From positions 3,596,001-3,660,000 of the forward strand of contig NZ_CP024608.1 in NCBI RefSeq assembly GCF_002752675.1: a stretch of 64,000 nt of DNA. Direction: 5' to 3'. Positions 24,885 to 33,206 of the stretch are shown in pieces (the first letter of the stretch is position 1; each line of letters starts with the position of its first letter). The notes beneath the pieces are model-generated. The model was given only the letters and a program-made list of their open reading frames with translations. It made no database searches and was not told the DNA's origin. The position numbers and the translations under genes are program-made. Source of the stretch: Massilia violaceinigra (GTDB taxonomy: Bacteria; Pseudomonadota; Gammaproteobacteria; Burkholderiales; Burkholderiaceae_D).

Positions 24885-25898
24885 ATGTGTCCACAGATTC
24901 AATCCCTTGCCTTCATCACCAGCCTTCTCTTTACCACCGCCGCCCACGCCAAACAAGTCAGCGTCCACGACCCCGTCATGGCCAAGGAAGGCAAGACCTT
25001 CTACCTGTTCAGCACCGGCCCCGGCATCACCTTCTACAGTTCCGCCGACATGCGCAACTGGAAGGAAGAAGGGCGCGTGTTCCCCGGTGAACCCGCCTGG
25101 GCCAGGAAAGCCGCTCCCAGCTTCAACGACCATATCTGGGCACCGGACATCTCCTTCCACAACGGTAAATACTACCTCTACTACTCCGTCTCCGGTTTCG
25201 GAAAAAACACCTCCGGCATCGGCGTGACCACCAACGCCACCCTGAACCCGCGCGCAGCTAACTACAAATGGGAAGACCAGGGCATGGTCCTGCAATCGAT
25301 TCCCGGGCGCGACAACTGGAACGCCATCGACCCCAACATCGTCGACGACAGCAGCGGCACGCCGTGGATGTCGTTCGGCTCCTTCTGGAGCGGCATCAAG
25401 CTGGTCAAGCTCGACGCTTCCCGCACGCGCCTGGCCGAGCCGCAGGCCTGGCACACGATCGCCCAGCGCACGCGGCCGGCCGGCATTCCCGATGAAGAAG
25501 CCGGCCCGGCCGAAATCGAGGCCCCGCACATCCTCAAGAAGAACGGCTACTACTACCTGTTCGTTTCCTGGGGCCTGTGCTGCAAGAAAGAAGCGAGCAC
25601 CTATCACGTGGTGATGGGCCGCTCGAAGGAAGTCACCGGCCCCTATCTCGACCGCGCCGGCAAGGACATGGCCAAGGGCGGCGGCTCGCTGCTCATCGAA
25701 GGCAATGCGCAGTGGAAGGGTGTCGGCCACAACAGCGCCTACAGCATCGACGGCAAGGACCTGCTGGTCATGCACGCCTATGAAACCGCCGACAACTACC
25801 TGCAAAAGCTCAAAATCCTCGATATGAAATGGGACAAGGATGGCTGGCCCTCGGTCGATGCGCAAGACCTGAACCGCTACCAGAGCAAGCAACAATAA
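24885..25898 (+). CDS. Exported GH43 arabinan endo-1,5-alpha-L-arabinosidase
   Basis: 337 residues from the ATG at 24885; a TTG at 24873 is in frame but lies against the REP element. The signal peptide ends at AHA. VHDPVM holds the general-base Asp, NAIDPNIV the pKa-modulating Asp and EAPHILKK the acid Glu. WNAIDPN-x-x-x-D and GSFWSGI are characteristic of endo-arabinanases. It would cut the 1,5-linked arabinan backbone in the periplasm, since no anchoring domain is visible. The ribosome site is weak, perhaps reflecting coupling or the palindrome just upstream. Confidence 0.9.
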   Translation: MCPQIQSLAFITSLLFTTAAHAKQVSVHDPVMAKEGKTFYLFSTGPGITFYSSADMRNWKEEGRVFPGEPAWARKAAPSFNDHIWAPDISFHNGKYYLYYSVSGFGKNTSGIGVTTNATLNPRAANYKWEDQGMVLQSIPGRDNWNAIDPNIVDDSSGTPWMSFGSFWSGIKLVKLDASRTRLAEPQAWHTIAQRTRPAGIPDEEAGPAEIEAPHILKKNGYYYLFVSWGLCCKKEASTYHVVMGRSKEVTGPYLDRAGKDMAKGGGSLLIEGNAQWKGVGHNSAYSIDGKDLLVMHAYETADNYLQKLKILDMKWDKDGWPSVDAQDLNRYQSKQQ

Positions 25899-25905
25899 GG
25901 GCGCC

Positions 25906-28260
25906 ATGAAACACCTCCTTGCAGCCGCGCTGATGGCGGCGTGCGTGCTGCCGGCCGTCGCCGCCGAACGCTTTGCGCTGGCCGACGTGCGCCTCACCGC
26001 CAGCCCCTTCCTCGACGCCCAGAACACCAACCTGCGCTACCTGATGGCGCTCGAACCAGACAAGCTGCTGGCGCCGTTTCGCCGTGAAGCCGGTCTTCCG
26101 CTCAAGCAGGAAAGCTACGGCAACTGGGAGTCGAGCGGGCTCGACGGCCACATGGGAGGCCATTACCTGTCCGCCATGGCGCTGATGTACGCAGCCAGCG
26201 GCGACAGGGAAGTGCTGGCACGCCTGAACTACACCATCGCCGAACTCAAGAAGTGCCAGGATGCGAACGGCAACGGTTATCTGGGCGGCATTCCGGGCGG
26301 GAGCGATGCATGGCAGGCCGTCGCCAAGGGCAAGCTGGAGGCGGACAACTTTTCGGTCAACGGCAAGTGGGTGCCCTGGTACAACCTTCACAAGGTCTAC
26401 GCGGGCTTGCGCGACGCCTATCATTACGCCGGCAACGAGGACGCGCGCGCGATGCTGATCGCGCTGTCGGACTGGGCCTTGAAGCTGACCACCACGCTCA
26501 CGCCGGAACAGATGCAAGCCATGCTGCGTAGCGAGCACGGCGGTATGAACGAAGTCTTCGCCGACGTTTATCAGATGACGGGCGACAAAAAATACCTTGA
26601 ACTGGCGAAGCGCTTTTCGCACCAGGCGATCCTGGACCCGCTGCTGAATTCCCAGGACAAGCTGACCGGCCTGCACGCGAACACGCAAATTCCGAAGGTC
26701 ATCGGCTTTCAGCGCATCGGCGAGCTGAGCGGTGATCCGAAGTGGCACGATGCCGCCCGCTATTTCTGGACCACGGTACGCGAACGGCGCACGGTCGCCA
26801 TCGGCGGCAACAGCGTCAAGGAGCACTTCCACGACGATCAGGACTTTTCGCCGATGGTGAATGAGGTTGAGGGCCCCGAGACGTGCAACACCTACAACAT
26901 GCTGCGCCTCACCGAGATGCTATTCCTCAAGGACCAGCAGGTGCGCTACACCGATTATGTGGAGCGGGCGCTGTACAACCACATCCTGTCGTCGCAGCGG
27001 CCCTCCGACGGCGGCTTCGTGTATTTCACGCCCATGCGGCCGAATCATTACCGCGTGTATTCGCAGGCCGACAAGGCAATGTGGTGCTGCGTCGGGTCCG
27101 GTATCGAAAGCCAGTCGAAGTACGGCGAATTCATCTATGCGCACGACGGCGACGCGTTGTTCGTCAACCTGTTCATTCCCTCCACCTTGCACTGGCGCGC
27201 GCAGGACGTGAAGCTGAGCCAGACGACCCGGTTTCCGGACGAAGGCAAGACGCGGCTGACGATCGAATCGGACAAGCCGTTCACGCTCAAGCTGCGCTAT
27301 CCCGGCTGGGTCAAGCGCGGGGCGATGCAGGTGAGGGTCAACGGCATGGCGGTGAAGGTGGACGGCGAACCTGGCGCATACGTGAGCCTGCGGCGCGCGT
27401 GGCGCAAGGGCGACACGGTCGATGTGACCTTGCCGATGCGCACGACGCTGGAGCAAATGCCCGACAAGACCGATTATTACGCCGTCCTGCACGGTCCGAT
27501 CGTGCTGGCGGCCAAGACCCAGTTGTTCGCGGACGAAAAACTGAACTTTGCCGCGGATGCGTCGCGCATGGGGCATATTGCGGCGGGGCCGGTGTGTCCG
27601 CTGGAGGCCGCGCCGATTTTTGTGAGCAATACGCGTGATTTTGTCGCCCGGTTCAAGCCGGTCAAGGGCGCACCGCTGACGTTCACCGCGCCAGGGCTGA
27701 TCCAGGGGAAGGGCGCCGGCAGCTTGCGCCTGATTCCGTTTTTCCGGCTGCACGATTCGCGCTACATGGTGTACTGGCCTTACTCGACGCCTGCCAATCT
27801 GGCGGTCACACAGGCTGCCACGGCCAGGGGAGAAGCCGAACGGCTTGCGTTGAATGCCTTGACCATCGACCAGGTGGCGCCCGGCGAGCAGCAGCCCGAG
27901 TCCGATCACGGCTATCAGGCCGATGGGGGTGACGCCGGAGTGAATAAAGGCAAGCATTGGCGACATGCGAGCGGGTGGTTCAGTTACGTGCTGAACGATC
28001 CCAAGCTCGAAGCGGCGGCGCTACGGCTCAGTTTTTCGACGCTGGACGCCGGGCGCAAGTTCGATGTGGTGGTCAATGGCGCGACGATCGCGGCCCTGCA
28101 GCTCGATGCACCGCCGGGGCCGGAGGTGTATACGCGGGATATCGCGATTCCAGCCGCAGTCGTGGCGGGGTCGGGGGGCAAGCTGACGGTGAAGTTTGTT
28201 GCCAAGCCAGGTTCGGTGGCGGGAGGACTATACGGTTTGCGACTATTGCGAGGCGGGTGA
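25906..28260 (+). CDS. Exported GH127 beta-L-arabinofuranosidase
   Basis: 784 residues, starting 7 bases after the endo-arabinanase stop. A signal peptide (cleavage near VAAE) precedes the (alpha/alpha)6 barrel. The GH127 zinc/catalytic site is complete: Glu and Cys in EGPETCNTYNMLRLTE near residue 325 and the paired cysteines of MWCCVGSGIES near residue 395; one of these cysteines is the nucleophile. A C-terminal beta-sandwich region of ~250 residues follows. The enzyme removes beta-linked L-arabinofuranose from arabino-oligosaccharides or hydroxyproline-linked glycans. It is the last gene before a terminator. Confidence 0.92.
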   Translation: MKHLLAAALMAACVLPAVAAERFALADVRLTASPFLDAQNTNLRYLMALEPDKLLAPFRREAGLPLKQESYGNWESSGLDGHMGGHYLSAMALMYAASGDREVLARLNYTIAELKKCQDANGNGYLGGIPGGSDAWQAVAKGKLEADNFSVNGKWVPWYNLHKVYAGLRDAYHYAGNEDARAMLIALSDWALKLTTTLTPEQMQAMLRSEHGGMNEVFADVYQMTGDKKYLELAKRFSHQAILDPLLNSQDKLTGLHANTQIPKVIGFQRIGELSGDPKWHDAARYFWTTVRERRTVAIGGNSVKEHFHDDQDFSPMVNEVEGPETCNTYNMLRLTEMLFLKDQQVRYTDYVERALYNHILSSQRPSDGGFVYFTPMRPNHYRVYSQADKAMWCCVGSGIESQSKYGEFIYAHDGDALFVNLFIPSTLHWRAQDVKLSQTTRFPDEGKTRLTIESDKPFTLKLRYPGWVKRGAMQVRVNGMAVKVDGEPGAYVSLRRAWRKGDTVDVTLPMRTTLEQMPDKTDYYAVLHGPIVLAAKTQLFADEKLNFAADASRMGHIAAGPVCPLEAAPIFVSNTRDFVARFKPVKGAPLTFTAPGLIQGKGAGSLRLIPFFRLHDSRYMVYWPYSTPANLAVTQAATARGEAERLALNALTIDQVAPGEQQPESDHGYQADGGDAGVNKGKHWRHASGWFSYVLNDPKLEAAALRLSFSTLDAGRKFDVVVNGATIAALQLDAPPGPEVYTRDIAIPAAVVAGSGGKLTVKFVAKPGSVAGGLYGLRLLRGG

Positions 28261-28269
28261 GGGGACAAG

Positions 28270-28292
28270 AAAGCCGGGTTGACCGGCTTTTT
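28270..28292 (+). terminator. Rho-independent terminator of arabinose operon 2
   Basis: AAAGCCGG (28270-28277) pairs with CCGGCTTT (28283-28290) around GTTGA and runs into TTTTT. It starts 9 bases after the GH127 stop and would end the long operon from promoter 2. Confidence 0.85.
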
Positions 28293-28453
28293 GCGGCCGC
28301 TACCAGTATCGAACGTTGTTCATTCTGACTGTTTGCGGTCCGGACCTATTCGCTTGCTTCGAATTCGGCTGGTGGACGAACCCAAAAACGAACGCTGTCC
28401 TGGACTGCGTGGATGGGATAGTCCTTGAGCTCGCTCAGAAAAACGCGGTTCGC

Positions 28454-29086
28454 CTAAACGGGGGGCATTTGGGGCGCATAGGCTTCGACGAAAAATCCGC
28501 GCCAATCCCCAGTGAGACTATGGTGCACAGGTCGGTCGCCAGGGTTATAGGCTGTGGTGAAGGTAAGCCGATGTTCTTCATTCGGTCGAATATTATCGTA
28601 GATCAGTATTGACGAATACGGATCGCCTTCCTCATAGCCGTAGGCGACGACCTGGTGATCGTTGTGGAACTCGAAGATGCTTCTGGATTTGGTCAGAGCG
28701 AGTGCGCAGGGCTGACCCTGGTCAATCAAACTTTTCAGCAGCGGAAATTCTTGTTCGCGGGTAATTCGGCCTATGCCCTTGCTAAACCAGGTCGGGTGGT
28801 CGGCAAGGCGCATGAAATCAAAATATTTAAATGCGTTTGCCAGGATGCTTTGGATCAGCCGGTTATAGATATAGTCCCCAAGGGGTGTGCCATCGGCCGG
28901 AAGCGAGGTATCCTGGGGTATCGGCAGGTTGTTGTGCCAATAGTCGAGCGCCGCGAACGCCATGCCGCCGCAGCGGCCGTAGGTAGTAATGTCGATGCCA
29001 AGTGCGGGAACCCTGACAACGTGGTTGACAAATTGATTGGCGAATTTAAAACCGTGGTGTGCCGGATGAAATGAAGTTATGCTCAT
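28454..29086 (-). CDS. Papain-like (C39-like) cysteine protease-fold protein, putative
   Basis: 210 residues from the ATG at 29086, with AAGGTG 7 bases upstream; a GTG three codons earlier overlaps that site. There is no signal peptide. TYGRCGGMAFAALDYW (Cys at an N-terminal helix start), HNDHQVVAYGYE (His) and IYDNIRP (Asp/Asn) are in the order of a papain-like triad. The N-terminal FHPAHHGFKFAN recurs in this group as I remember it. The target is unknown. It is AT-richer than its neighbours, on the opposite strand, and splits two arabinose operons, which suggests acquisition by transfer. Confidence 0.6.
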   Translation of the reverse strand: MSITSFHPAHHGFKFANQFVNHVVRVPALGIDITTYGRCGGMAFAALDYWHNNLPIPQDTSLPADGTPLGDYIYNRLIQSILANAFKYFDFMRLADHPTWFSKGIGRITREQEFPLLKSLIDQGQPCALALTKSRSIFEFHNDHQVVAYGYEEGDPYSSILIYDNIRPNEEHRLTFTTAYNPGDRPVHHSLTGDWRGFFVEAYAPQMPPV

Positions 29087-29134
29087 TTTGTTCACCTTGG
29101 ATTTCTGGTATTCTTCATAATTGCGTGGAACATG

Positions 29135-29170
29135 CTATGGGGCGGCGGGCCCGTGTATGTCAATCATCAT
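29135..29170 (-). CDS. Possible 11-codon leader peptide
   Basis: AGGAG (29180-29176 on the minus strand) sits five bases before ATGATG, opening a reading frame for MMIDIHGPAAP and then TAG. It lies 48 bases upstream of the protease-like gene on the same strand. The ribosome site is better than that of many genes here, but the peptide has no recognisable function. It may be a regulatory leader or the remnant of a broken gene. Confidence 0.3.
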   Translation of the reverse strand: MMIDIHGPAAP

Positions 29171-29550
29171 TTAATCTCCTGTTTCCGCAGTTCGCGATTG
29201 CATCAAGTATGTGACAGGCATTATTTCGAATGTCTCTTGACGAGCGAATGAATGCAGTGTAGGCGGGGCGGTGCGCATCAGCTTTGAGTCGCCACAACGA
29301 ATAAAGCCTGTTCGTTTCAACAATAATTCCACGCCTGCCATTACATTTCATCTCGATAAACATCCGGAATATTCCCGGCGTAATGCCGGGTATTTGAGGA
29401 CGATTGGTTTTTATTTTCCCGATTAAATTATTCCGCATGAAGATGCCAGACTCGAGATTGCAGCGCGTCAACTGATGCTGGATATTTTTGCCTGCTCAGC
29501 CCGGAAGCCGGCCTGGCCAGGCGGCGGGCGTGGGACGTTGAAGGGTCTAT
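29171..29550. other. AT-richer intergenic region, at most one weak minus-strand frame
   Basis: About 380 bases of lower GC than the flanks. A minus-strand frame 29160-29438 (MRNNLIGKIK..., 92 residues) is open and would precede the protease-like gene. Its start lacks a ribosome site and the protein matches nothing I know. It could be a small partner gene or degraded sequence. Confidence 0.35.
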
Positions 29551-29553
29551 CCG

Positions 29554-29619
29554 ATATCGATTTCGATATCGGATACGTCAAAAAATTGATTGGATGACTA
29601 TGTGACTTTCTCCTAATAT
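29554..29619 (+). promoter_or_regulatory. L-arabinose regulon operator and promoter, site 3
   Basis: ATATC (29554-29558), five bases, CGATATC (29564-29570), TTGGAT (-35, 29590-29595), 18 bases and TAATAT (-10, 29614-29619). The two operator halves also form a perfect dyad CCGATATCGA / TCGATATCGG around TT. Spacing is identical to sites 1 and 2. Predicted transcription start is near 29626, 46 bases before the ABC binding-protein gene. Confidence 0.82.
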
Positions 29620-29671
29620 AGGGTAATAAAAGGAGTCCCGAATTCCACCCCTACAAAAACAGGAGACACAC

Positions 29672-30631
29672 ATGAACACCACCCGCAGGGCCGTTCTGGC
29701 CACCGCATTGCTCGGCGCTTTCCCCACTATTCCCGCTCTTGCCGCTAAGCCGCTGACTATCGGCTTTTCCCAGGTCGGCGCCGAAAGCGAATGGCGCACC
29801 GCCAATACCCTGTCGATCAAGGATGCCGCCAAGAAGGAAGGCATCAACCTGAAATTTGCCGACGCCCAGCAGCGCCAGGAAAACCAGGTCAAGGCAATCC
29901 GCTCCTTCATTGCCCAGCGCGTCGATGTGATTGCGTTCTCCCCGGTCGTGGAATCGGGCTGGGAAACCGTGCTGCGCGAAGCCAAGGCCGCGAAAATCCC
30001 TGTTATCCTCACCGATCGTGCCGTCAACGTCACCGATCAATCGCTGTACGCCGCCTTCATCGGTTCCGACTTCGTTGAGGAAGGCCGCCGCGCCGGCCGC
30101 TGGCTGATCGAACGCGCCGCCAAAACCCCGGATCGCACCTTCAACATCGTGGAACTCCAGGGGACCGTCGGCTCGGCGCCAGCCATCGACCGCAAGAACG
30201 GCTTTGCCGAAGTCATCGCCGCCAATCCCAAGCTGAAGATCACGCGCTCCCAGACCGGCGACTTTACCCGCGCCAAGGGCAAGGAAGTGATGGAAGCTTT
30301 CCTCAAGGCGCAGGGCAAGAGCATCAATGTGCTCTACGCGCACAACGACGACATGGCCATCGGCGCCATCCAGGCGATTGAAGAGGCAGGCCTCAAGCCC
30401 GGCGTCGATATCCTGGTGATCTCGATCGACGGTGTGAAGGGGGCGTTCCAGGCCATGATCGCCGGCAAGATGAACGTCACGGTCGAGTGCAGCCCGCTGC
30501 TCGGGCCCCAGCTGATGTCGATCGCGCGCGATGTCGTGGCAGGCAAGCCCGTGCCGAAGCGCATCACAACGGTCGAGGGCGTGTTCCCGGCTGAAGTGGC
30601 TGCCAAGGAACTGCCAAACCGCAAATACTAG
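29672..30631 (+). CDS. Sugar ABC transporter periplasmic binding protein (YtfQ-like)
   Basis: 319 residues with a signal peptide (cleavage after PALA). Two alpha/beta lobes of the periplasmic binding protein I type are expected. LTIGFSQVGAESEWRTANT, ENQVKAIRSFIAQ, NIVELQGTVGSAPAIDRKNGF and VLYAHNDDMAIGAIQAIEEAGLKPG match E. coli YtfQ, the galactofuranose binder, nearly word for word. Given the promoter and neighbours, L-arabinose (pyranose or furanose) is the likely ligand. It is the first gene of operon 3, behind operator 3 and AGGAG. Confidence 0.92.
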   Translation: MNTTRRAVLATALLGAFPTIPALAAKPLTIGFSQVGAESEWRTANTLSIKDAAKKEGINLKFADAQQRQENQVKAIRSFIAQRVDVIAFSPVVESGWETVLREAKAAKIPVILTDRAVNVTDQSLYAAFIGSDFVEEGRRAGRWLIERAAKTPDRTFNIVELQGTVGSAPAIDRKNGFAEVIAANPKLKITRSQTGDFTRAKGKEVMEAFLKAQGKSINVLYAHNDDMAIGAIQAIEEAGLKPGVDILVISIDGVKGAFQAMIAGKMNVTVECSPLLGPQLMSIARDVVAGKPVPKRITTVEGVFPAEVAAKELPNRKY

Positions 30632-30639
30632 GCCGCGCC

Positions 30640-32166
30640 ATGAGTGAGGCAATGCAAGCCGCCGCTCCGGTGCTGGAGCTGCGCGGCATCAGCAAGCAAT
30701 TTCCCGGCGTGAAGGCTCTGAGCGATGTGGGCCTGAAACTCTACGCGGGCGAAGTCCACACCCTGATGGGCCAGAACGGGGCCGGCAAGTCCACCCTGAT
30801 CAAGGTGCTGACGGGTGTGTATGCGCCCGACAGCGGCACCATCGTGATGGAAGGGCAGGAGATCCGCCCGGGCTCGACCCAGGATGCGCAGCGCCTCGGC
30901 ATCAGCACGGTGTATCAGGAAGTGAACCTGTGCCCGAATTTGTCGGTGGCCGAGAACATTTTCATCGGGCGCTATCCGCGCAAGTTCGGCATGGTGGACT
31001 GGGCCGGCATGCGCGCGCAGGCCGCGGTCTTGCTGGAACAGCTCGAAGTGCGCATCGACGTGCGCGCCCTGTTGGCCAGCTTTCCGTTGGCGATCCAGCA
31101 GATGGTGGCCATTTCCCGCGCGCTTAACATTTCCGCGCGCGTACTCATTCTCGACGAACCGACCTCCAGCCTCGACGAAGCGGAAGTGCAACTGCTGTTC
31201 CGTGTGCTGCGCAAACTGCGCGACCAGGGCATGGCGATCCTGTTCGTCACCCACTTCCTCGACCAGACGTATGCGATCTCGGACCGCATCACTGTCATGC
31301 GCAACGGCGAACGCGAGGGCGAATACGCCTGCGCCGAACTGTCGCGCCTGGCGCTGGTGAACAAGATGGTCGGCGCGCCCGATGCCAGCGAGCATCCGGC
31401 CGAGATGGTCCATGCGAGCGCCGCACAGGCAGCGCCAGCGACCTTGCTGCAAGCCCGCGGCCTGGGACGCAAGGGCGCGCTGGCGCCGCTCGACCTCGAC
31501 ATCCGCGCCGGCGAAATGCTGGGCCTGTGCGGGCTGCTCGGTTCCGGCCGCACCGAGGTGGCGCGCTTGCTGTTCGGGGCCGACAAGGCCGACAGCGGCA
31601 CGATCCGCATCGGTGAACGCAGCCACCCCTTCGGCTCGCCGCGCGACGCCATCGAAGCCGGTATCGGCTTTTGCTCGGAAGACCGCAAGCACGAGGGCGC
31701 GATTCTGGAGCTGTCGGTGCGCGAGAACATGATCCTGGCGCTGCAAGCGCGCGCCGGCATGCTGCGCGCGATTCCCTTGCGCCAGCAGCAGGCGCTGGCG
31801 CAAGACTATGTTAGGTGGCTGGGCATCAAGACGGCCGATATCGAAACACCGATTGGTTCGCTGTCCGGCGGGAATCAGCAGAAAGTGCTGCTGGCGCGCT
31901 GGCTGGTGACGGCGCCGGCGATGCTGATCCTCGACGAACCCACGCGCGGCATCGACGTGCGCGCCAAACAGGAAATCATGGATTACGTTAGTGGACTTTG
32001 TCGCAAAGGGATGGCAATTCTGTTCATCTCCTCCGAACTACCCGAAGTTCTGCGCTGCAGCGACCGCCTGGTCGTACTGCGCGACCGCAAGGCGTGCGGC
32101 GAATACCAGCGCGGCGAACTGGACGACACGTCGGTGCTGCAAGTCATTGCCGGAGAAACGGCGTGA
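30640..32166 (+). CDS. Sugar ABC transporter ATP-binding protein (YtfR/AraG-like)
   Basis: 508 residues with two nucleotide-binding domains. Domain 1 has Walker A GQNGAGKST near residue 46 and Walker B LILDEPTSSLDE. Domain 2 has the degenerate Walker A GLLGSGRTE near residue 303, signature LSGGNQQKV near residue 408 and LDEPTRGIDV. One intact and one degenerate site is usual for the CUT2 sugar importers (RbsA, AraG, MglA, YtfR). It starts 8 bases after the binding-protein gene and its stop overlaps the first permease (GTGA). Confidence 0.94.
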   Translation: MSEAMQAAAPVLELRGISKQFPGVKALSDVGLKLYAGEVHTLMGQNGAGKSTLIKVLTGVYAPDSGTIVMEGQEIRPGSTQDAQRLGISTVYQEVNLCPNLSVAENIFIGRYPRKFGMVDWAGMRAQAAVLLEQLEVRIDVRALLASFPLAIQQMVAISRALNISARVLILDEPTSSLDEAEVQLLFRVLRKLRDQGMAILFVTHFLDQTYAISDRITVMRNGEREGEYACAELSRLALVNKMVGAPDASEHPAEMVHASAAQAAPATLLQARGLGRKGALAPLDLDIRAGEMLGLCGLLGSGRTEVARLLFGADKADSGTIRIGERSHPFGSPRDAIEAGIGFCSEDRKHEGAILELSVRENMILALQARAGMLRAIPLRQQQALAQDYVRWLGIKTADIETPIGSLSGGNQQKVLLARWLVTAPAMLILDEPTRGIDVRAKQEIMDYVSGLCRKGMAILFISSELPEVLRCSDRLVVLRDRKACGEYQRGELDDTSVLQVIAGETA

Positions 32167-33206
32167 CGGCCGTGGCGGCACAGGCCGCATCGAAAGACGA
32201 CGCGTCGGCACCGCCGGCGTCGCTGCTGCGCCACCCGCTGTTTCGTCCGCTGGCGGCGCTGGCGGTCCTGCTGCTGATCGACCTGATCGCCATCCCCGGC
32301 TTTTTTCATCTGTCGATCAAGGATGGCCATTTGTACGGCAGCCTGGTCGACATCGTCAACCGCGCCGCGCCGCTGATGCTGGCCGCGCTCGGCATGACCC
32401 TGGTGATCGCCACGCGCGGCATCGATATTTCGGTCGGCGCCGTGGTGGCGCTGTCGGGAACGGTGGCGGCGATGCTGATCGGCGGCGGTCCGCAGGCCGA
32501 GCTGCCGCTGATATGGGCGATGGCGGCCGCCATGGGCGCGGCCCTGCTGTGCGGACTGTGGAACGGGGTACTGGTCTCTGCGCTGGGTTTACAGCCGATC
32601 GTGGCCACCCTGATCCTGATGGTGGCGGGCAGGGGACTGGCGCAGTTGCTGACCGACGGGCAAATCGTCACCGTCTATTACGAACCCTTCTTTTTCCTTG
32701 GCGGCGGCTACTTTGCCGGCCTGCCGTTCTCGCTGACGGTGGTGGCGGTGGTGTTCGCGGTCATCGCGCTGATGATGCGCAAAACCGCGCTCGGCCTGTT
32801 TATCCAGGCGGTCGGCATCAATCCGGTGGCGGCGCGCCTGGCGGGCCTGAGGACGGCGTCGCTGATCATTTTTGTCTACGTGTTCTGCGCCGCCTGCGCC
32901 GGGCTGGCCGGATTGATGATCAGTTCCAACATCAAGAGCGCGGACGCGAACAATGCCGGCCTGCTGCTCGAACTCGACGCCATCCTGGCCGTCACCCTGG
33001 GCGGTACCTCGCTCGCGGGCGGCAAGTTCAGCCTGGTCGGCAGCGTGATCGGCGCGCTCATCATCCAGACCCTGACCTACACCATCTACTCGCTGGGCGT
33101 GCCGCCGGAAGTGAACATGGTGGTCAAGTCGGTTGTCGTATTTCTCGTGTGCCTGTCGCAATCGGCTGAGTTCAAACAATTGTTTTCGCGTGCGAGGGCT
33201 GCATGA
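32163..33206 (+). CDS. Sugar ABC transporter permease 1 (YtfT-like)
   Basis: 347 residues with a GTG start at 32163 overlapping the ATPase stop by four bases. An N-terminal cytoplasmic tail is followed by about nine hydrophobic segments. LAALGMTLVIATRGIDISVGAVVALSG is the conserved CUT2 permease motif, and LELDAILAVTLGGTSLAGGKFSLVGSVIGALI is the coupling region that contacts the ATPase. Together with the next gene it forms a heterodimeric channel, as in YtfT/YjfF. Confidence 0.93.
   Translation: MTAVAAQAASKDDASAPPASLLRHPLFRPLAALAVLLLIDLIAIPGFFHLSIKDGHLYGSLVDIVNRAAPLMLAALGMTLVIATRGIDISVGAVVALSGTVAAMLIGGGPQAELPLIWAMAAAMGAALLCGLWNGVLVSALGLQPIVATLILMVAGRGLAQLLTDGQIVTVYYEPFFFLGGGYFAGLPFSLTVVAVVFAVIALMMRKTALGLFIQAVGINPVAARLAGLRTASLIIFVYVFCAACAGLAGLMISSNIKSADANNAGLLLELDAILAVTLGGTSLAGGKFSLVGSVIGALIIQTLTYTIYSLGVPPEVNMVVKSVVVFLVCLSQSAEFKQLFSRARAA

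Noticed and set aside
28316..28612. A plus-strand frame of 98 residues after the GH127 terminator
   Set aside because: It overlaps the 3' end of the minus-strand papain-like gene and has no ribosome site.
29160..29471. A minus-strand frame of 103 residues as a firm gene
   Set aside because: Neither possible start has a ribosome site and no family is recognised; it is kept only as a possibility in the intergenic note.
31998..32162. A longer start for ABC permease 1
   Set aside because: It would overlap the ATPase gene by 170 bases; the GTG at 32163 gives the usual four-base overlap.
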